Below are positions 22,443 through 34,974 of a stretch of 64,000 bases of DNA, in pieces. The notes beneath the pieces were generated by a model. It did not search any database, was not told the origin of the DNA, and saw nothing but the letters and a program-made list of their open reading frames with translations. The stretch covers positions 26,059,280 through 26,123,279 of the forward strand of contig NC_080710.1 in NCBI RefSeq assembly GCF_019097595.1, in the 5' to 3' direction. The position numbers were made by a program, and so were the translations under genes. The DNA is from Hemibagrus wyckioides (Eukaryota; Chordata; Actinopteri; Siluriformes; Bagridae). The number at the start of each line of letters is the position of its first letter. Position 1 is the first letter of the stretch.

Positions 22443-22659
22443 TGCAGGAAAAGAAGTCCCACTTTCCCTCACTGTGTAGTTACACATGCACCTTTCATGA
22501 AATATAAAGATGTCATTAAAGATTGATTAAATAATACTTGTTAATCAAACAGAATTATAGTACTTGAGAGATTGACTGACGGCACCATGCTAGTTTAGCA
22601 AGATATTCGAGACTTGATGCAAAGGACTCCCAAAATCTTTTCACTCGTGATGTCTTCCT

Positions 22660-22730
22660 GTGTACTTCCTGTTGTCATCTTGCTGGTTGCTAACCACACC
22701 CCCTTGATGATGTCACATGAATCTAATGCC
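22660..22730 (-). repeat. Short dispersed repeat, inverted copy of 16,940-17,010
   Basis: See the partner entry. Matching blocks include 'GCTAACCACACCCCCTTGAT' and 'GATGTCACATGAAT' on the plus strand. Confidence 0.6.
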
Positions 22731-25125
22731 AGGCAATTCCATTCATAGGCTAAGTAACACGTATTTTACCCTAGAAAAAATTAAAACATTTCTTAATAGG
22801 TTTTGTTTTGTTTGTTTGGGGTATTGGGTTTTTTTTCAGCTGTTCCTTCTCTGTGAACCTGTACTCATGCAGTCATTCCTATTCTTGGCAAACAGAACAG
22901 GAACAGTGGAGATGCTTTTCTGCTCAGCACAGTTATGAAGAGTGATTGAGTCACTGTAGTCTTCTTATCAGGCTTTGACCAATCTCTACTCCTCAAAATC
23001 ACATCAGGTGAACTGATGCTTATTGGATGGGGGGTTTTTTTGTGTGTTATTTTGCACCCTTCTGTTTTTGTGTGTAAAAAAAAAATCCCTGGAGTACACA
23101 TCAGTTCAAATGTTTGGGATCTCTTGGAAATTTTCTTGTGTTCTAGTTTTTTCTTGTTTTCTAGTTCTACACTGGGGCCTTACACTCCATTTTCTGTTCT
23201 GGTTAGAACCAGTTTACTTTGTTTTTTGAAGGGAGTAGTTTCCAGCATGGTATCTAAGATAAGTTCTTACCATGAAAAGAAAGAAAGCAAGTTATTTCTT
23301 TCTGCCCATTTTGAGCCTGTAAACAAACCCACAACTCCTGATGTGCCAGATACTAAACTAACTGAACTTTTATTGCTTCTTTACCCACTATAATGGTTTT
23401 CAGCTGTGCTAGAACAACTGCAATAGGGTTCTCTAATAATCGATTCACCTTATAAAATGATTAACTTGGATTATCAAGCATAACATGAGAGTTAAACTTG
23501 AGGACTGATGAGTACTGATAATGGGCCTCTAAGAAAATGTAGATCCTCCTTCAAAAAATCATCTGATTTCATTTTTTGCTTTTTAAATGGATAAAAACAA
23601 GGTACACAAGGAACTTTCCAAGTGGTCCCAAATACTCAAAACAGATGAACTGGCGCCGACAACCATGCCACGGTTCCCATTTGTTTATGAACATAAGCTG
23701 AAGCTCTTGACCTGTATGTTTTTAATGTATAAAATGTCCATAATTGGCTAATTGTTAATGCAGTTATCCTATCAGGTGTATAGGCTTTCCTAAGTGATTC
23801 ATTAGTCTCTAGTAGATTAACATTAAGCAAAGTACACAGTTTCCAGAGAAACCGGATATTTCAGGCAAAAGCTGTGCAAAGTAATTCTAAAGTAGGAGGT
23901 AAAACGGCACATAGTGTTAGATAACATTCAAGATAACATTCATTTAGAGCTGCAGTGCTGTGTAAATCAATACATGCAATTCCATCGCATTTCCTATGCT
24001 ACTAATATAGTCTGTTGCATTAATACCTGAGTTAATAGAGGCCATGTATAATCATCACCAAAGGCCAATCTAATTCAGGAAGCTAGTGGATATTTAGTCT
24101 ATGTCTAAATTGGACATGACTTCACGCTCCTATCTCGTATATCAGTTGTACGATACCCTTGTGCACCATAATCAGAAAGTGCAAGCAATTATGAAAAAGT
24201 AATGAGAATATTAATTAGAAATACTTATTGGTCAACCTCATTGTGTTTGTTAAATGAGTTTAATGACCGAGATGAGCTCATTTCACTCGGCAAACAGAAT
24301 GAACCGCCGGATCTCCTGGTCAGAGGAAATGGAACGAAGACAGAGTGAACATGAAAGAGCAAAATGTAGTGACAGATAAAAGATCAGGTGCAGGATCAGA
24401 CCTTGTATAATTATATTGTTCACAGATATTTAGATTGGTTCATTTGTAACCTTGTGATTGTGATTAGATCCCTACACCATATTTGATAGTTTTTGTATTT
24501 TTATTTATATATATATATATGTAATTTTTACCCTTGTAGCAGTCATTAGCTTTCTACAGGAAGTCAGGAGTCTTGTGTTTAGCCTCAGTACTCTCACTGT
24601 GGTTACTGCTGTTCACATGTTAATTAATCTTGTTTCCGCTGATTTTTCCACCCTTGTTAATATGCTTGTGCATTTATTCATTTGTTTATCAGTCATTTCA
24701 AAATGTCTCATTGAAAAAACAAAAAATTGGCTCGCTAATACATTTCTTTCTTTTTTTCTTTTTTATTTCCAGGGACACATTTTTCGAACCAAAGGTTTGA
24801 ATTAATTTTAATTGCTGCTGCATTAAGAACACAGCTCTGAGACAGGTTTGAGGAATGGATAACCTGTTGGCTGCAAGAAAAAATGGGGCTGATGGGAAGT
24901 GTAGTTCAGGGCACCATCATGCACGATCATGACATACTGTATGTTTAAAGGAGCAAAATGTCCTCTGTCCTCTAATGTCCTCTAATGTGACTCATCATGT
25001 AAAGTGTGTGTGTGGCATCTATAAACTATTGCTTTCTTAATAGCCACTTTTTCCAGCTTGTCATTTGAGTAACTCCTGAGTCTTCTACTGTCGATACAGT
25101 ATACAGTATGGGGAGTAAATGCTGA
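22731..25125. other. Unique AT-rich non-coding sequence
   Basis: No gene is supported. A short (AT)7 occurs near 24,508. The polypyrimidine-AG at about 24,750-24,772 resembles a splice acceptor but leads into no recognisable exon. Confidence 0.35.
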
Positions 25126-25140
25126 TCCCCCCCCCCCCCG
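25126..25140. repeat. Poly(C) run
   Basis: About 11 consecutive C residues. Confidence 0.9.
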
Positions 25141-25411
25141 ATATCATCCTGTTCCTTTGATATACAGCTCATTATCTTTGCACCCTTATTAATAGATTCA
25201 CCTGAATACATTCATCTAACCTCTGATCTATATTCTGTTTTTTAATATTTCATGTTCAGTTGCTGTGGGTCTGTGTGTTGTGCTCAGCTGGTGGTTCAGC
25301 TGGGAAACAGATGATATTTTGGAGCCATTCTGTCTCATTTCCTTTGCTGATATGATGACCAATTGCAGTCTGGCAGATACACAGTCTAAACTCACAATAC
25401 TGAGTGGGATT

Positions 25412-25412
25412 G

Positions 25413-25450
<38 letters not shown>

Positions 25451-25605
25451 AACCCCCCCCCCCACCCCCCCCAACTCCCCCCTCTCTTTTTCTCTCTCTC
25501 TCGTGCTCTCTCTCTTTCTCTCTCTCCTCTCTTTCTTTTGCCCCCCCCTTCTGCCCCCCTTTCTCTCGTGCTCTCTCTCTTGCCCCTCTTCTCTCTCTCT
25601 CTCGA
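25412..25605. repeat. Polypyrimidine tract with (CT)n and poly(C) blocks
   Basis: About 190 bp with almost no purine on the plus strand: (CT)n, then C runs at about 25,451-25,482, then mixed CT. Five overlapping open frames cover it on both strands, and all are artefacts of the repeat. Confidence 0.95.
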
Positions 25606-25786
25606 CCAGGCGTGTAATCAGCCCATCGGAGTCTGACATTCATGTGGAGTCACGCCGGAGTGCAGGGCCAGGTGTTCTGATTCACTGAGTTATTTATTAA
25701 AGCGGATCAGTATTGAAATTTATTCTGCTGCCACAGCTGCTCTTCTCTCTGCCACTTCAGGAGGAATCCCACAGTGGCAACTGGTA

Positions 25787-25827
<41 letters not shown>

Positions 25828-25828
25828 G
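25787..25828. repeat. (CT)n microsatellite
   Basis: About 20 CT units with one TTT interruption. It continues into CT-rich sequence up to about 26,040. Confidence 0.95.
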
Positions 25829-27188
25829 TGTTTCTCCTTCTTTCTTCTTTTCCTTCATGTCTCCCTCCTATTTGTTTGTCTCACCCTCCTATTTTTTTTC
25901 CTTCATTCTCTGTCACTTCTTTCCACCTTATTTTATTTCACCTTTCTTTTCTCGGCATAAAATCGCTTCCTTACTCCTTTACTCACCAGTTTCTTCTCTC
26001 TGTCTATAATTACCATTCTTTTGTTGACTTTTTTTTCTCAGCTACTTTCTAAAATATGCTGTCTGTTTCTTACTTCTTCCCCACTTCATGGATCTGAAGT
26101 ACAATATGCCAAGTGTTTCACAGAATTTCCGATTCCTTTAGTTCTCTTATTCACTTTTATTTTTATTCTCTTCGTGTATGTCTGGGTTTTTTTTTCCTGG
26201 GTCTGTGCAGTTATCAAAAAGAGCATCAGTGAGAAACCTCTTTGTTCCTTCTCACATGTTGCTGAAGCAGGTGTGTATCAAGCTGCAACACTATGCAAAA
26301 AAAAAAACCCAAAACTAACTGAAAATCCAGTGTATTCAGCAAGAACCGTCCATATGGCTGCCTCATCCATTCCAAACCATAGAGAGGAGGCACATAGACA
26401 CACGTTACAGAATAAATACTTGTTGATATGGACATATGGTTAGCAGGTGGATCTCCATCTTGCTCCATCTTGGCTCTAGTGCTGCTAATTTGCATGACTG
26501 ACTTTTAGAGACTAAACTGTCAAAATAATCAAGCACCTCATCAGGAACGGCACGGATACTGCGAACCGCCTGCGATCCTCTCGAGCAAGACGGCCTTTCT
26601 TCAGCTGTCAGTCCAAACAATGGACCAAGGATTTTTGTTGTCATCTTCTCAGGCAGGGGGGGAAATACGATACAAGCTACTATGAGAGCAAAGAAACCCT
26701 GGTATCAGATTTCTGTCGTCATCGTGGGTGGCTGACAAATGAATACATCACACTTCATTAAGTTCCTCTGTTTTTTGAAGTGCAGCAAACATCATTGCTC
26801 TCTCTCTTTCTTTTTTTTATTTAATAGTCATTCAGAGAGATGAGACAAAGCAAGTCTCAGGGAAGGACTTGAGCTCGCTGACCGCATATCTTCCAGACTT
26901 TTCTTGCGGCTTCAGCTGAGAAAACAAAGACGAACGGGCCAAAGCAAGCAGCAGACGCCTGCTTTTCTCTCTTTACCGCTCTGACAGACAGCTGCGGACC
27001 TGAGCTGCAGAAAATGTCAGCCAGAGAATAAGACGTGAGGATGGAAAGAGAGAGAGGGAAATCAAAATTTGCCCCCTACACACTTTCCCTCCCTCTCTGT
27101 GGCTCTTTCTCTCCTTCTTTGTGGCTCACGCATACACACAACGTATGTATACGAAAGAATCTCTTTTATTCTTGTTGTCATTCTCCCA
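25829..27188. other. Pyrimidine-rich then unique non-coding sequence
   Basis: 25,829-26,040 is T/C-rich. The rest is complex sequence with overlapping open frames on both strands (26,021-26,644) but no known protein motif. Confidence 0.35.
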
Positions 27189-27214
27189 GACACACACACA
27201 CACACACACACACA
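27189..27214. repeat. (CA)n microsatellite
   Basis: About 12-13 CA units. Confidence 0.95.
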
Positions 27215-27737
27215 AAGCTAAATGTCACTGTATGAATAGCTGTCTACTGGGTGGCCGGGGGAAGAAGTGAGGAATATTAATGACTCTAACATAGAATCAT
27301 TCACTTAATTTAATCCAGACAATGATCTTGACACAGTATATGCCACACAATACAGGTGTTAGGATTGGATGACAGACTAATGATAAACGTGTGCTATTCA
27401 GACCGGCTCTATTCATTTACCACTACCGCAACTGTGGAGCAATTCCTGCAGGAAATGGAGAAACTGATTCATTTTTCCTATTTATAACCGATAGGGAAAT
27501 GGGTATTAACAAAATAATGGGTATATAGTTCATTTATTGGGGGGAAAAAAACTAATTAAAACCTACTTCTGTAGCGTGATTTCATTGTGAGATATTAATA
27601 TTTATTACAGCATTCTTATTATACGGTTCATTCTCATAATCTGATCAGACACTTTGACTCATCAAGACATGCCAGAAATTACCTTTTTCCTCATATAACA
27701 TGTTCTATTGTCTCTTATTCTGTATTTATGTATAAGT
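27215..27737. other. Unique AT-rich sequence
   Basis: No gene or repeat is recognised. Confidence 0.4.
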
Positions 27738-27940
27738 GCGAAGTGGTAACTCATGTGGTTATGGCTCTTGGTGGTGGTTGTTCAGAAGATTGAGGTTCAA
27801 GCCCCAGCACTGCCAAGCTGCCATTGTTGGGCTCCAGGTGGGCTGTATCATGGGTGGCCCTGTGCTTTGACCCCAATTTCTGAAGTTGGGATATGTGAAG
27901 AAAGAATTTCACTGTGCTGTAATGTTTGTGACCATTATAG
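27738..27940 (+). mobile_element. tRNA-derived SINE, family A
   Basis: A box TAACTCATGTGG (27,747-27,758) and B box GGTTCAAGCCC (27,794-27,804) are visible, followed by 'GCCAAGCTGCCATTGTTGGG' and the tail 'GGGATATGTGAAGAAAGAAT'. The body is shortened relative to 16,531-16,770 (the 'TTGAGCAAGGCCCTTAACC' part is missing). Confidence 0.85.
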
Positions 27941-27969
27941 TGTTTTTCTAACCTTTTGGGTTCTGAACC

Positions 27970-28306
27970 ATATATAGTGGTTGGCACATTCGTCTCACAA
28001 CTCCAGCGTCCTGGGTTCGAGTCTCACTCCCGCTCACTGTGTGTGTGGAGATTGTATGTTCTCCCTGTTCTTGGTGGGTTTCCTCCGGGTGCTCTGGTTT
28101 CCTCCCACAGTCCAAAGACATGCTTCTAGGCTGATTGGAGACTCTAAATTGCGCCGTAGTGTGTGATTGCATGAGTGAATGAGTGTGTGTATGCACCCTG
28201 TGATGGGTTGGCACACTGTCCAAGGTGTGTCCTGCCTTGATGCCCGATGACGCCTGAGGCTCCCCGTGACCCAAGGATAGATTGGATAAGCGGTACAGAC
28301 AATGAA
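27970..28306 (+). mobile_element. tRNA-derived SINE, family B
   Basis: A truncated A-box region (AGTGGTTGGCAC) is followed by a good B box GGTTCGAGTCT (28,014-28,024). The body has 'GGTTTCCTCCGGGTGCTCTG', 'TTTCCTCCCACAGTCCAAAG' and 'GGCTGATTGGAGACTCTAAA', ending 'GATTGGATAAGCGGTA'. It is the same family as 30,178-30,440 and 32,131-32,475. It lies 30 bp downstream of a family A copy in the same orientation. Confidence 0.87.
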
Positions 28307-28384
28307 ATATATATGTATGACTATTGCAATTCCATTTCTGCCATCTTGGTCTACCATCCAAGGACATAATTATATTACAATACA

Positions 28385-28935
28385 CTCAAACCTCAGCAGC
28401 ATGAGTCCTCACTCTCTCTCCTCTAATCCACCCACAATTCTTCCATTTTGCATAATCTTCTCTGGCTACCTGTGGCATCTGGGATTCAGTCCAAAATCTT
28501 CCTTCTGACCATTGAAGCCCCCCATAGCATCACACATCCTTATCTATCTAAGCTCCTCCATCCTTACATCCTAATAATGGACTCTTGGGTCTCTTAGGCT
28601 CTTAGGTCCAACATGGACTCTTAAATCACAGAACCTCAGAACCATCATCCCCATCTCTACGTTTTGTGATAAACCACAAATTAAAACATTTATTTATTCA
28701 GTACTTTGGCTCTTAAAATGCTTATCATCCCCCCTTTTATTTTTTTTCTTAGTCTTGATCTCTGATTTCGCTTTTGTCCTTGTCTGACTGTAATGATCTG
28801 TTTTGTTTCTCTTTGGCACAAGGTTTATTGTCTGTTACTTGTTTATTGTTGTTTATTAATGTTTCCCCATATGTCTTTGCTTGGCATGTTAAGTGTCCTT
28901 GAGCTGTGAAAAGGCGCTATACAAATGTTGTTGTT
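28385..28935 (+). pseudogene. L2-like LINE 3' end, degraded reverse transcriptase C-terminal relic
   Basis: The plus-strand reading 'NPPTILPFCIIFSGYLWHLG' then F-S-P-K-S-S-F resembles the P-I-L-x-x-L-H-W-L-P-V-x-x-R-I-x-F-K-I-L region of L2-type LINE ORF2. After several breaks come 'GGACTCTTGGGTCTC' (R-T-L-G-S) and a 3' end 'CTTGAGCTGTGAAAAGGCGC' with 'TATACAAATG', the usual L2 terminus. It is heavily mutated and has no intact frame. Confidence 0.65.
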
Positions 28936-29105
28936 GTTTCGGCTGCTCCCTGTTTGGAGTCGCCACAGTGGATCATCTGATCTGCATATTTCGAATGGGT
29001 GCAGGTTTTACACTGGATACCCTTCCTGAACCAAACCATACATACCAGGCTTGGGACTGGTGCTGAGGGTTAACCATTCAGGTTAGATGGTGGTTAGAGT
29101 GTGGT
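28926..29105 (-). repeat. Dispersed teleost repeat with (GTT)n end, family C
   Basis: (GTT)n is followed by 'TCGGCTGCTCCCTGTTTGGA', 'GTCGCCACAGTGGATCATCT' and 'GGATACCCTTCCTGAACC', ending 'GGCTTGGGACTGGTGCTGAG'. The complement of the copies at 53,151-53,515 matches. The strand is assigned by taking (CAA)n as the 3' tail, which the target duplication around the 53,151 copy supports. Confidence 0.7.
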
Positions 29106-29129
29106 ATCCTGCCACTCAATAACTAAAAT

Positions 29130-29130
<1 letters not shown>

Positions 29131-29164
<34 letters not shown>
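29131..29164. repeat. (ATT)n microsatellite
   Basis: About 11 uninterrupted units. Confidence 0.97.
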
Positions 29165-29999
29165 TGTGAAATTAAATGAGGGAGACTGGGTCAGTAATGA
29201 AGGCAACAGTACACATTCGACTGCAAACCCACTGACACTAGAAACCTGAAGCCTAATTGGGAGACATTGTCCCATAATCATTGTTTGACAGCAGCACAGC
29301 TGAATTAGAAAATTAGTCATGACTTCACTTAACTGTGCCACCTCCTCTCACACCTAGCTTCTTCACAACACTTCTGCGGACCTCTCTGGTAGCATGTTGA
29401 CCTTGCCACGGTCAATTGATTCGGGCCATGTTGGCACAGGTTTCCCGAGCACTGTCTGGTTTTATTAGCGGTAGTGAGGACTGGAGCAGACAGCCATGAC
29501 ACGCAACACGGGGCCGTAGCTCCCCGCAGCCCTTCTACCTCTACAGACACACGGCTAATGACTTCTGACAATCCCCCAGAACGGCGCCCGCAAATGAACA
29601 AGAAGCTGCTTGAGCTCGAGGAAAGCTGAGCTGCATGATGATCGGTGGGAGAGAGGAACAAAGAAGGAAGGTGAGACAAGAATAGGAGGAGAGAGAGAAA
29701 GGTGATGATAGGACAGTGGTACATGGTGGACATGCAGTACTTGTCTCAAGATGGGAAGATCATGAACGTCGTGCACTATTAAGAAAGTATTCTTTTAAAA
29801 GATATTTATTTGAAAAGAATGGACTATTTTTTATACCTTTTAAGGAATTATATATCAAAGTCAAATACATCGACACACTACATGGGAGGCATGATTGCTG
29901 AAGATATGTCGACTGTTTAAATAAAGACGTTAAAAGGTGAAAACAGTTTCAAAAGTGTTTTTAAAAAATTAGTTATTAAACATTACACCACAGCAATCA
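29165..29999. other. Unique non-coding sequence
   Basis: No gene is supported. The 29,335-29,600 part is relatively GC-rich with a 134-codon minus-strand open stretch that lacks known motifs. Confidence 0.35.
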
Positions 30000-30170
30000 A
30001 TCAATCAATCAATTGTTGAGTACTCAAATCTAATTGGTTATGTAGTGTTGATTAATGTTCTACAACAGCAACTCTGACAATAGTGATAACATGAACACAT
30101 TCCACAGTGTTGAATATAACTATAAATGGTGAAAAAATTTGCTTTTAATTAAAAAATAAAATTTATTAGT
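30000..30170 (+). repeat. Dispersed repeat family X, copy 2
   Basis: It starts beside a short (ATCA)n. It then has 'CAAATCTAATTGGTTATGTA' (compare 'CAGATCCGATTGGTTGATTC' at 52,180) and 'ACACATTCCACAGTGTTGAA' with 'TATAACTATAAATGGT' (compare 12,570-12,600). Confidence 0.5.
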
Positions 30171-30177
30171 GTAGGCA

Positions 30178-30440
30178 AGGGAGACACTGTGGCTTATTGG
30201 TTAGCACTTTTGCCTTGTACCACTGGGCTTGGAGTCCCTTCTTCGCCCTGTGTGTCTAGTTTGTAGGTTCTCCCAGTGCTTGGAGGGGGTTCTGGATTTA
30301 TTTCAAAGTCCAAAAAAGTGTTGTAGTCTGATTGACATCTCTAAATTCTCTGGAGTGCGTGCGTCCTGCAATAAGTTGTTTCCCATATTGTATGCCCTGA
30401 GTGCCTGTGTAGGATAAGCAGTCAGATGGATGGATGGATG
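30178..30440 (+). mobile_element. tRNA-derived SINE, family B, diverged
   Basis: The A box TGGCTTATTGG (30,190-30,200) is followed by 'TTAGCACTTTTGCCTTG'. The B box is worn. 'CAAAGTCCAAAAAAGTGTTG' and 'CTGATTGACATCTCTAAATT' keep family B order, and the tail ends in (GGAT)n. Confidence 0.75.
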
Positions 30441-32107
30441 TTAGCAAGACTAAATTGTTGTGGTGGAAGAATAAAACATTTCAAGACAATCTGTTATAAC
30501 AAGTTCCCATAGGAAACTTCACCTCGAGACAACATTCCAGATCATATCAGATAATCAGGAGACTTCCTTGCAGATTTCTTTATTTAGACACACATTAACA
30601 GAAAAGTCCATTGTTCTGGGTTTTTCCCCCCATCTCTGTATCATACAAGATATCACTCCACATTTTCTCTAAAGACAAATAAACATAACTGAACTTTGAA
30701 TAAGCACGCGGACAGATTTTTTTTTTATATAACAAGGTTAGTTGTTTGTGGTTCATGATTCCTTCAGAAAAAGGTTTTTATAAGTTAAGCGCCATGATTG
30801 CATATGATTTATCCTTTCAGAAATGGGACTACTTTTTTTTTTTCTTTTAGAGGAAAGAATTTGGAAACTTGGAGCTGCCTCAGTTTCCATGTGTACAGTA
30901 GGTAACAGACCCATATTGAATAAACCTGTGTCTTTCTCATCTTTAGACCTTTTATTTTTAAACTGTAATTTCTGTAGATTTTTCTTTTTTTTTTTCCCTG
31001 ATGTTTAGTCAAATATTTATTCTTGTTCAAGAAAATCAACCTAGATGTTTATTATAAGTTTACTTTGTCTAAACAGAAATTCCTTCGCTATCTCAGTGCA
31101 GGAAAATGTGTCAAAATATGTCATGGTAATTACACATTCAGTACAAAGAGTACATATTCTCTATGTTGAAAAATCTAGCTCATTCTTATGAATTAATATT
31201 ACATATTTATCTACACAGAGAAATCTCTTCCTTTTTAACATCATCTTCAGTTCTTTATTTTTCTGATTACAAAATCAATACATATCAGTATATGATCTGT
31301 TTTATCTCTTCTGTGTTCAGAGACATGCTACATCAAGCAGAGCGAAGATTTTTACACCTCACCCTGACACTCGGTAGTTAAAAGTGTCAAGCATGTATAC
31401 AATGACAGCAGAGAGAAGTGTGTTTTCTTGCAACACTTCACTTCCTCACGCTGAGTATATGCATCCTTCTGCCACCTGAATCCAGTTTATTAGAGCTTCC
31501 AGGAAAGAGCATCCTGCAAACACAGGAAAGGGTTTGTATATGGGGTCAGGAGGGAAACAATAAAGACAAAGTTAGTCTGAGTTCCCTGGCTACAGATCCT
31601 GAAGAGGAAAGGAAATATGCCAGACATATTTAACCACAATAGTTAGAAAATGCGATTACGTCATCTAAGAAGGTTCCTTTTGACTCCTGAAAATGCTTTG
31701 TTTATTCTACAGGATGCGACCGTACTTAAGGTATCACGTTTGATCAGACGTTAGTTTTACTGTGTGTCTTTCTTTTTTCGTTTATTTCAGTACTTGTGTG
31801 AGAATAATTAAATGGGTTTTTATTTCCTTTATTGTCAGATTCCTTCACAAAGGGCGTGTTCAGTGTCCAATTATTAGATCAATGGGGAAAGTTTCTTGCA
31901 TTCAGAGACCGGTTATGCATCTACTTAAGTCAATTTCCTGGGTGTAACATTCAGATTATTAAAATGACCTGCATGTACTGTAGGTCTTGTCTTTGAGGTT
32001 GCTTCAAAGCATTTGAAGACAAGCATTCCCCTTTAAGCACCCCAGAAATATGTGGGATAGAAAATACTGACTGAAGATGCAGATCATATTGTTTTTGTTG
32101 TTTTTGT
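30441..32107. other. Unique AT-rich non-coding sequence
   Basis: No gene or repeat is recognised beyond short T runs. Confidence 0.4.
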
Positions 32108-32130
32108 TTGGTTGGTTGGTTGGTTGGTTG
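32108..32130. repeat. (GGTT)n adjoining a SINE
   Basis: Five to six GGTT units. The sequence after the SINE (32,474-32,483, TGGTTGGTTG) repeats the motif, so part of this may be the target-site duplication. Confidence 0.8.
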
Positions 32131-32475
32131 ACGGGCAGCATGGTGGCTTAGTGGTTAGTACTGTTGCCTCACAGCAAGAAGGTCCTGGGTTCGAGTCCCG
32201 GGTTCAAATAGGCAGGGGCCTTTCTGTGTGGAGTTTGCATGTTCTCCTGCGTGGGTTTACTCCGGGCACTCTGGTTTCCTCCCACAGTCCAAAAACATGT
32301 ACATCAGGTTGACTGGTAATTCTAAATTGCCCATAGTGTGAGTGGTTGTCTGTCTATATGTGGCCCTGTGATGGACTGGTGTCCTGTCCAGGGTGTACCC
32401 CTACCTTTCACCCTCTGTGCGCTGGGATAGGCTCCAGCAGACCCCCGTGACCCTAATTAGGAATAAGCAGAGATG
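32131..32475 (+). mobile_element. tRNA-derived SINE, family B, near full length
   Basis: This copy has intact-looking polymerase III boxes: A box TGGCTTAGTGG (32,144-32,154) and B box GGTTCGAGTCC (32,188-32,198). The body has 'GTGTGGAGTTTGCATGTTCT', 'TCTGGTTTCCTCCCACAGTC' and 'CCTGTGATGGACTGGTGTCC', and 'GGATAGGCTCCAGCAGACCC' near the end. It is the best family B copy in the window. The 66-codon open frame at its 5' end is spurious. Confidence 0.9.
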
Positions 32476-32483
32476 GTTGGTTG

Positions 32484-34974
32484 ATTATTATTATTTTTTT
32501 CTTTTTTGTATTACATTTGACAAGAGATTAAAACAAATAAATAAATAACAATACCATGATATATGGATATGACGATTGTAATCACTAAAATAAACATTTA
32601 ACTAGAGTGTAATATATTGCTACATAATTAGTCCTGATTGTAATTAATCACATTAATCACTACAAGTTTGGTACAAGTTAACAATATGGCTTCCCCCCCT
32701 AATTATTCAGCAGCTTATACAGCACTTGCTCCAGCTTTTGTCAAATATCATGTGAAATGAAATCATGCACAATTAACAAAGATACTAAACAGTCATTGTA
32801 CTCTGTGTGCACATGGTGTTTTCTTTTTTTTCTTTTTTTTTTCTTTTCAGTAAATGGTATGCATAACTTAACTTTGAATACGTCACATCAGGTCCCACCA
32901 GGCAGATATCAACTCAAATCGGGATGAAAACACCACCAGAATTTACTATAATCATATGCATTTGACTCGAAAACATTTGGAACAAAAACTGTACAAAGGT
33001 ACAAATTGCTTTGTATCCAATTATTGTTCAATCATCATGAAAAAAAAAATCATCGATTCTCATTTATACAGTAAAAAGTATAAAATATGCATTGTGTGAG
33101 AGAATGAAGAGGGAAAAAAGTGGAGTGCTGGAGAGGTAAAACGAGCCCGATGTGAAGGGCAGCGGGAAGGTGAGAGCGTAATGAGCTATCCACCTGCTAA
33201 CTCCAGAGACCAGCCACTGCTGACTGATTATAGGTGTGGGATAATTTACCCAACATTTCCAATTTGTTCAGAATGCACTTGGCAATTTGTGGCCCATTTC
33301 CTCTCCCCCACCTCGCTCGTCGTAGGTCCATAAAGTTTGAAATACACCAAGGTACCACTTTTTGTACATTTTCCATGCTGGTACGTTGCCCAGATATGTA
33401 TGAGTTTGGAGCTACAAAGAAAGCCTTATGGGTCTTTTTGTGGTACAGGACATTACAGCTACAGCAATTCAAACAGTATTCGACTAATTACTACTCTAAA
33501 TTCCACCGTACAGATGCAACAAGGTGCATTAATCGGTTTTGGAGTGACACTTTCTTACTAATTCCAAACGATTAAAATGCATAGAATGTTTCTTTCCCCC
33601 AAAATATCCCATTAAAAACTGAAGAGCTATTTTTAAAGCTAAATAACCATGAGACACACGGTCCCCAAAGTAGATCCACTACTTTCAAAATGCCAGTGTT
33701 GAGTCCAAATTGGGCCAATTATTTCCACAAACCAGCTAACCTTGCTGTGCACAAATGCTTCACCATTTCTCCCCCATAGCTCGCAGGGAGAAGCCAGAGA
33801 AAGAGGGGGTTAGGGGGGGTTGATTGGGGTTGCACTTACGCTTCACGCTAGAATGCTCTGAAAAGCTCAAGTCTTTCAAAATTGGTGCTGTTAAAAATTC
33901 CAAAAATCCTTACAGAATCTTATTCATATTTTTATTTCATATCTTCTTCTTGTGCTACAACTGCAGTCTCTGTAATTGCGAAAGACCTCAATTTAATACT
34001 TGATCAATTGGACTTCGGAACATTGCTTATTAGACTTTCCAGGGCTTTAATACTGGACGAGGATCTCTTTATTAAAAGGGGTTTATAGAAGGACACTAGA
34101 TTTATTACATGCTAAGCCCACAGCATGCAGGTTAAGGTTATACTGTAGGACTGTAGCACCACTGTATTCATATCACAGGATCAATAAACAAACAGTTCCC
34201 AAATTTCTCCGCCAGAATCAATAAAGCACATCTATCAATCTAGATATATGTTTAATCTTGGAAATATCTTTTCATATACAAAATAAATCCTGCTCAGCAT
34301 TAACCTGGCTAGCTGCTATAAACTGGTTCAACCTATCAGAGGGCATGAAGGAGGATGTTGGACATCATGGGCATTATTTACAGTACACACTCATTCACAC
34401 CTAAAGGGAGTTTAGTGTATGACTATAAGCACTCTTTTCAGTTTAGGAAGTGACAGAGAGAGACTACTAAGAGACCAATCATCTTGATTTGATGTATACA
34501 TAATACTAATATGCTAGATAACTCATATGAAAGCTCATGTGTTAGCTGTACAAAGCTACACAAAGCCAGGCATTAGCATTTTTTTAACTGCTACTCGTGT
34601 GACAGGGCAGTGTAACACACTCTCAGGGGAGGAAATCTTCCCTCTTCTACATTCATATGATCCCAGGCCATTGGCGCATGTTGCTGTGATTAACAGGAGA
34701 CAGAGAGTATGCCATCCTTCCCACCCTGACCGCACGGCCAATTTTGGTCCCTTGGGTGGCTGAGGCATTATCTGGATTCGAACTTTATCTTGAATCTCAT
34801 GATAGACAAAAACCTTCAATACCACAGTGTAATCATACCTAAGCTAGACAACAGAATTGGCCTGTTTGTGTAGATTTTTGTTAAATATTTTGTAAGAAAA
34901 AGCCTTTATGCTACATATATACTAGAACAGAGAAAATTATTTTCTTTGCATATCTCCGCTTGTGAGGAACCTGG
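32484..34974. other. Unique non-coding sequence
   Basis: No gene is supported. The 33,190-33,850 part is complex, with open frames on both strands (33,197-33,575) but no known domain. It is a candidate conserved non-coding block. Confidence 0.35.

Noticed and set aside
22190..22526. Lys-rich and Thr-His repeat open frames
   Set aside because: Produced by the A-rich tract and (CA)n microsatellite.
24750..24805. Possible micro-exon: pyrimidine tract, CAG, then GGACACATTTTTCG...AAG before GT
   Set aside because: The splice-like signals are weak and common by chance. No flanking exon or coding sense was found.
25256..25688. Arg/Glu-rich and Ser/Leu/Pro-rich open frames
   Set aside because: Artefacts of the polypyrimidine tract at 25,412-25,605.
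32131..32200. Possible tRNA gene (good A and B boxes)
   Set aside because: No cloverleaf acceptor or anticodon stems follow, and the sequence continues into SINE body. It is a tRNA-derived SINE head.
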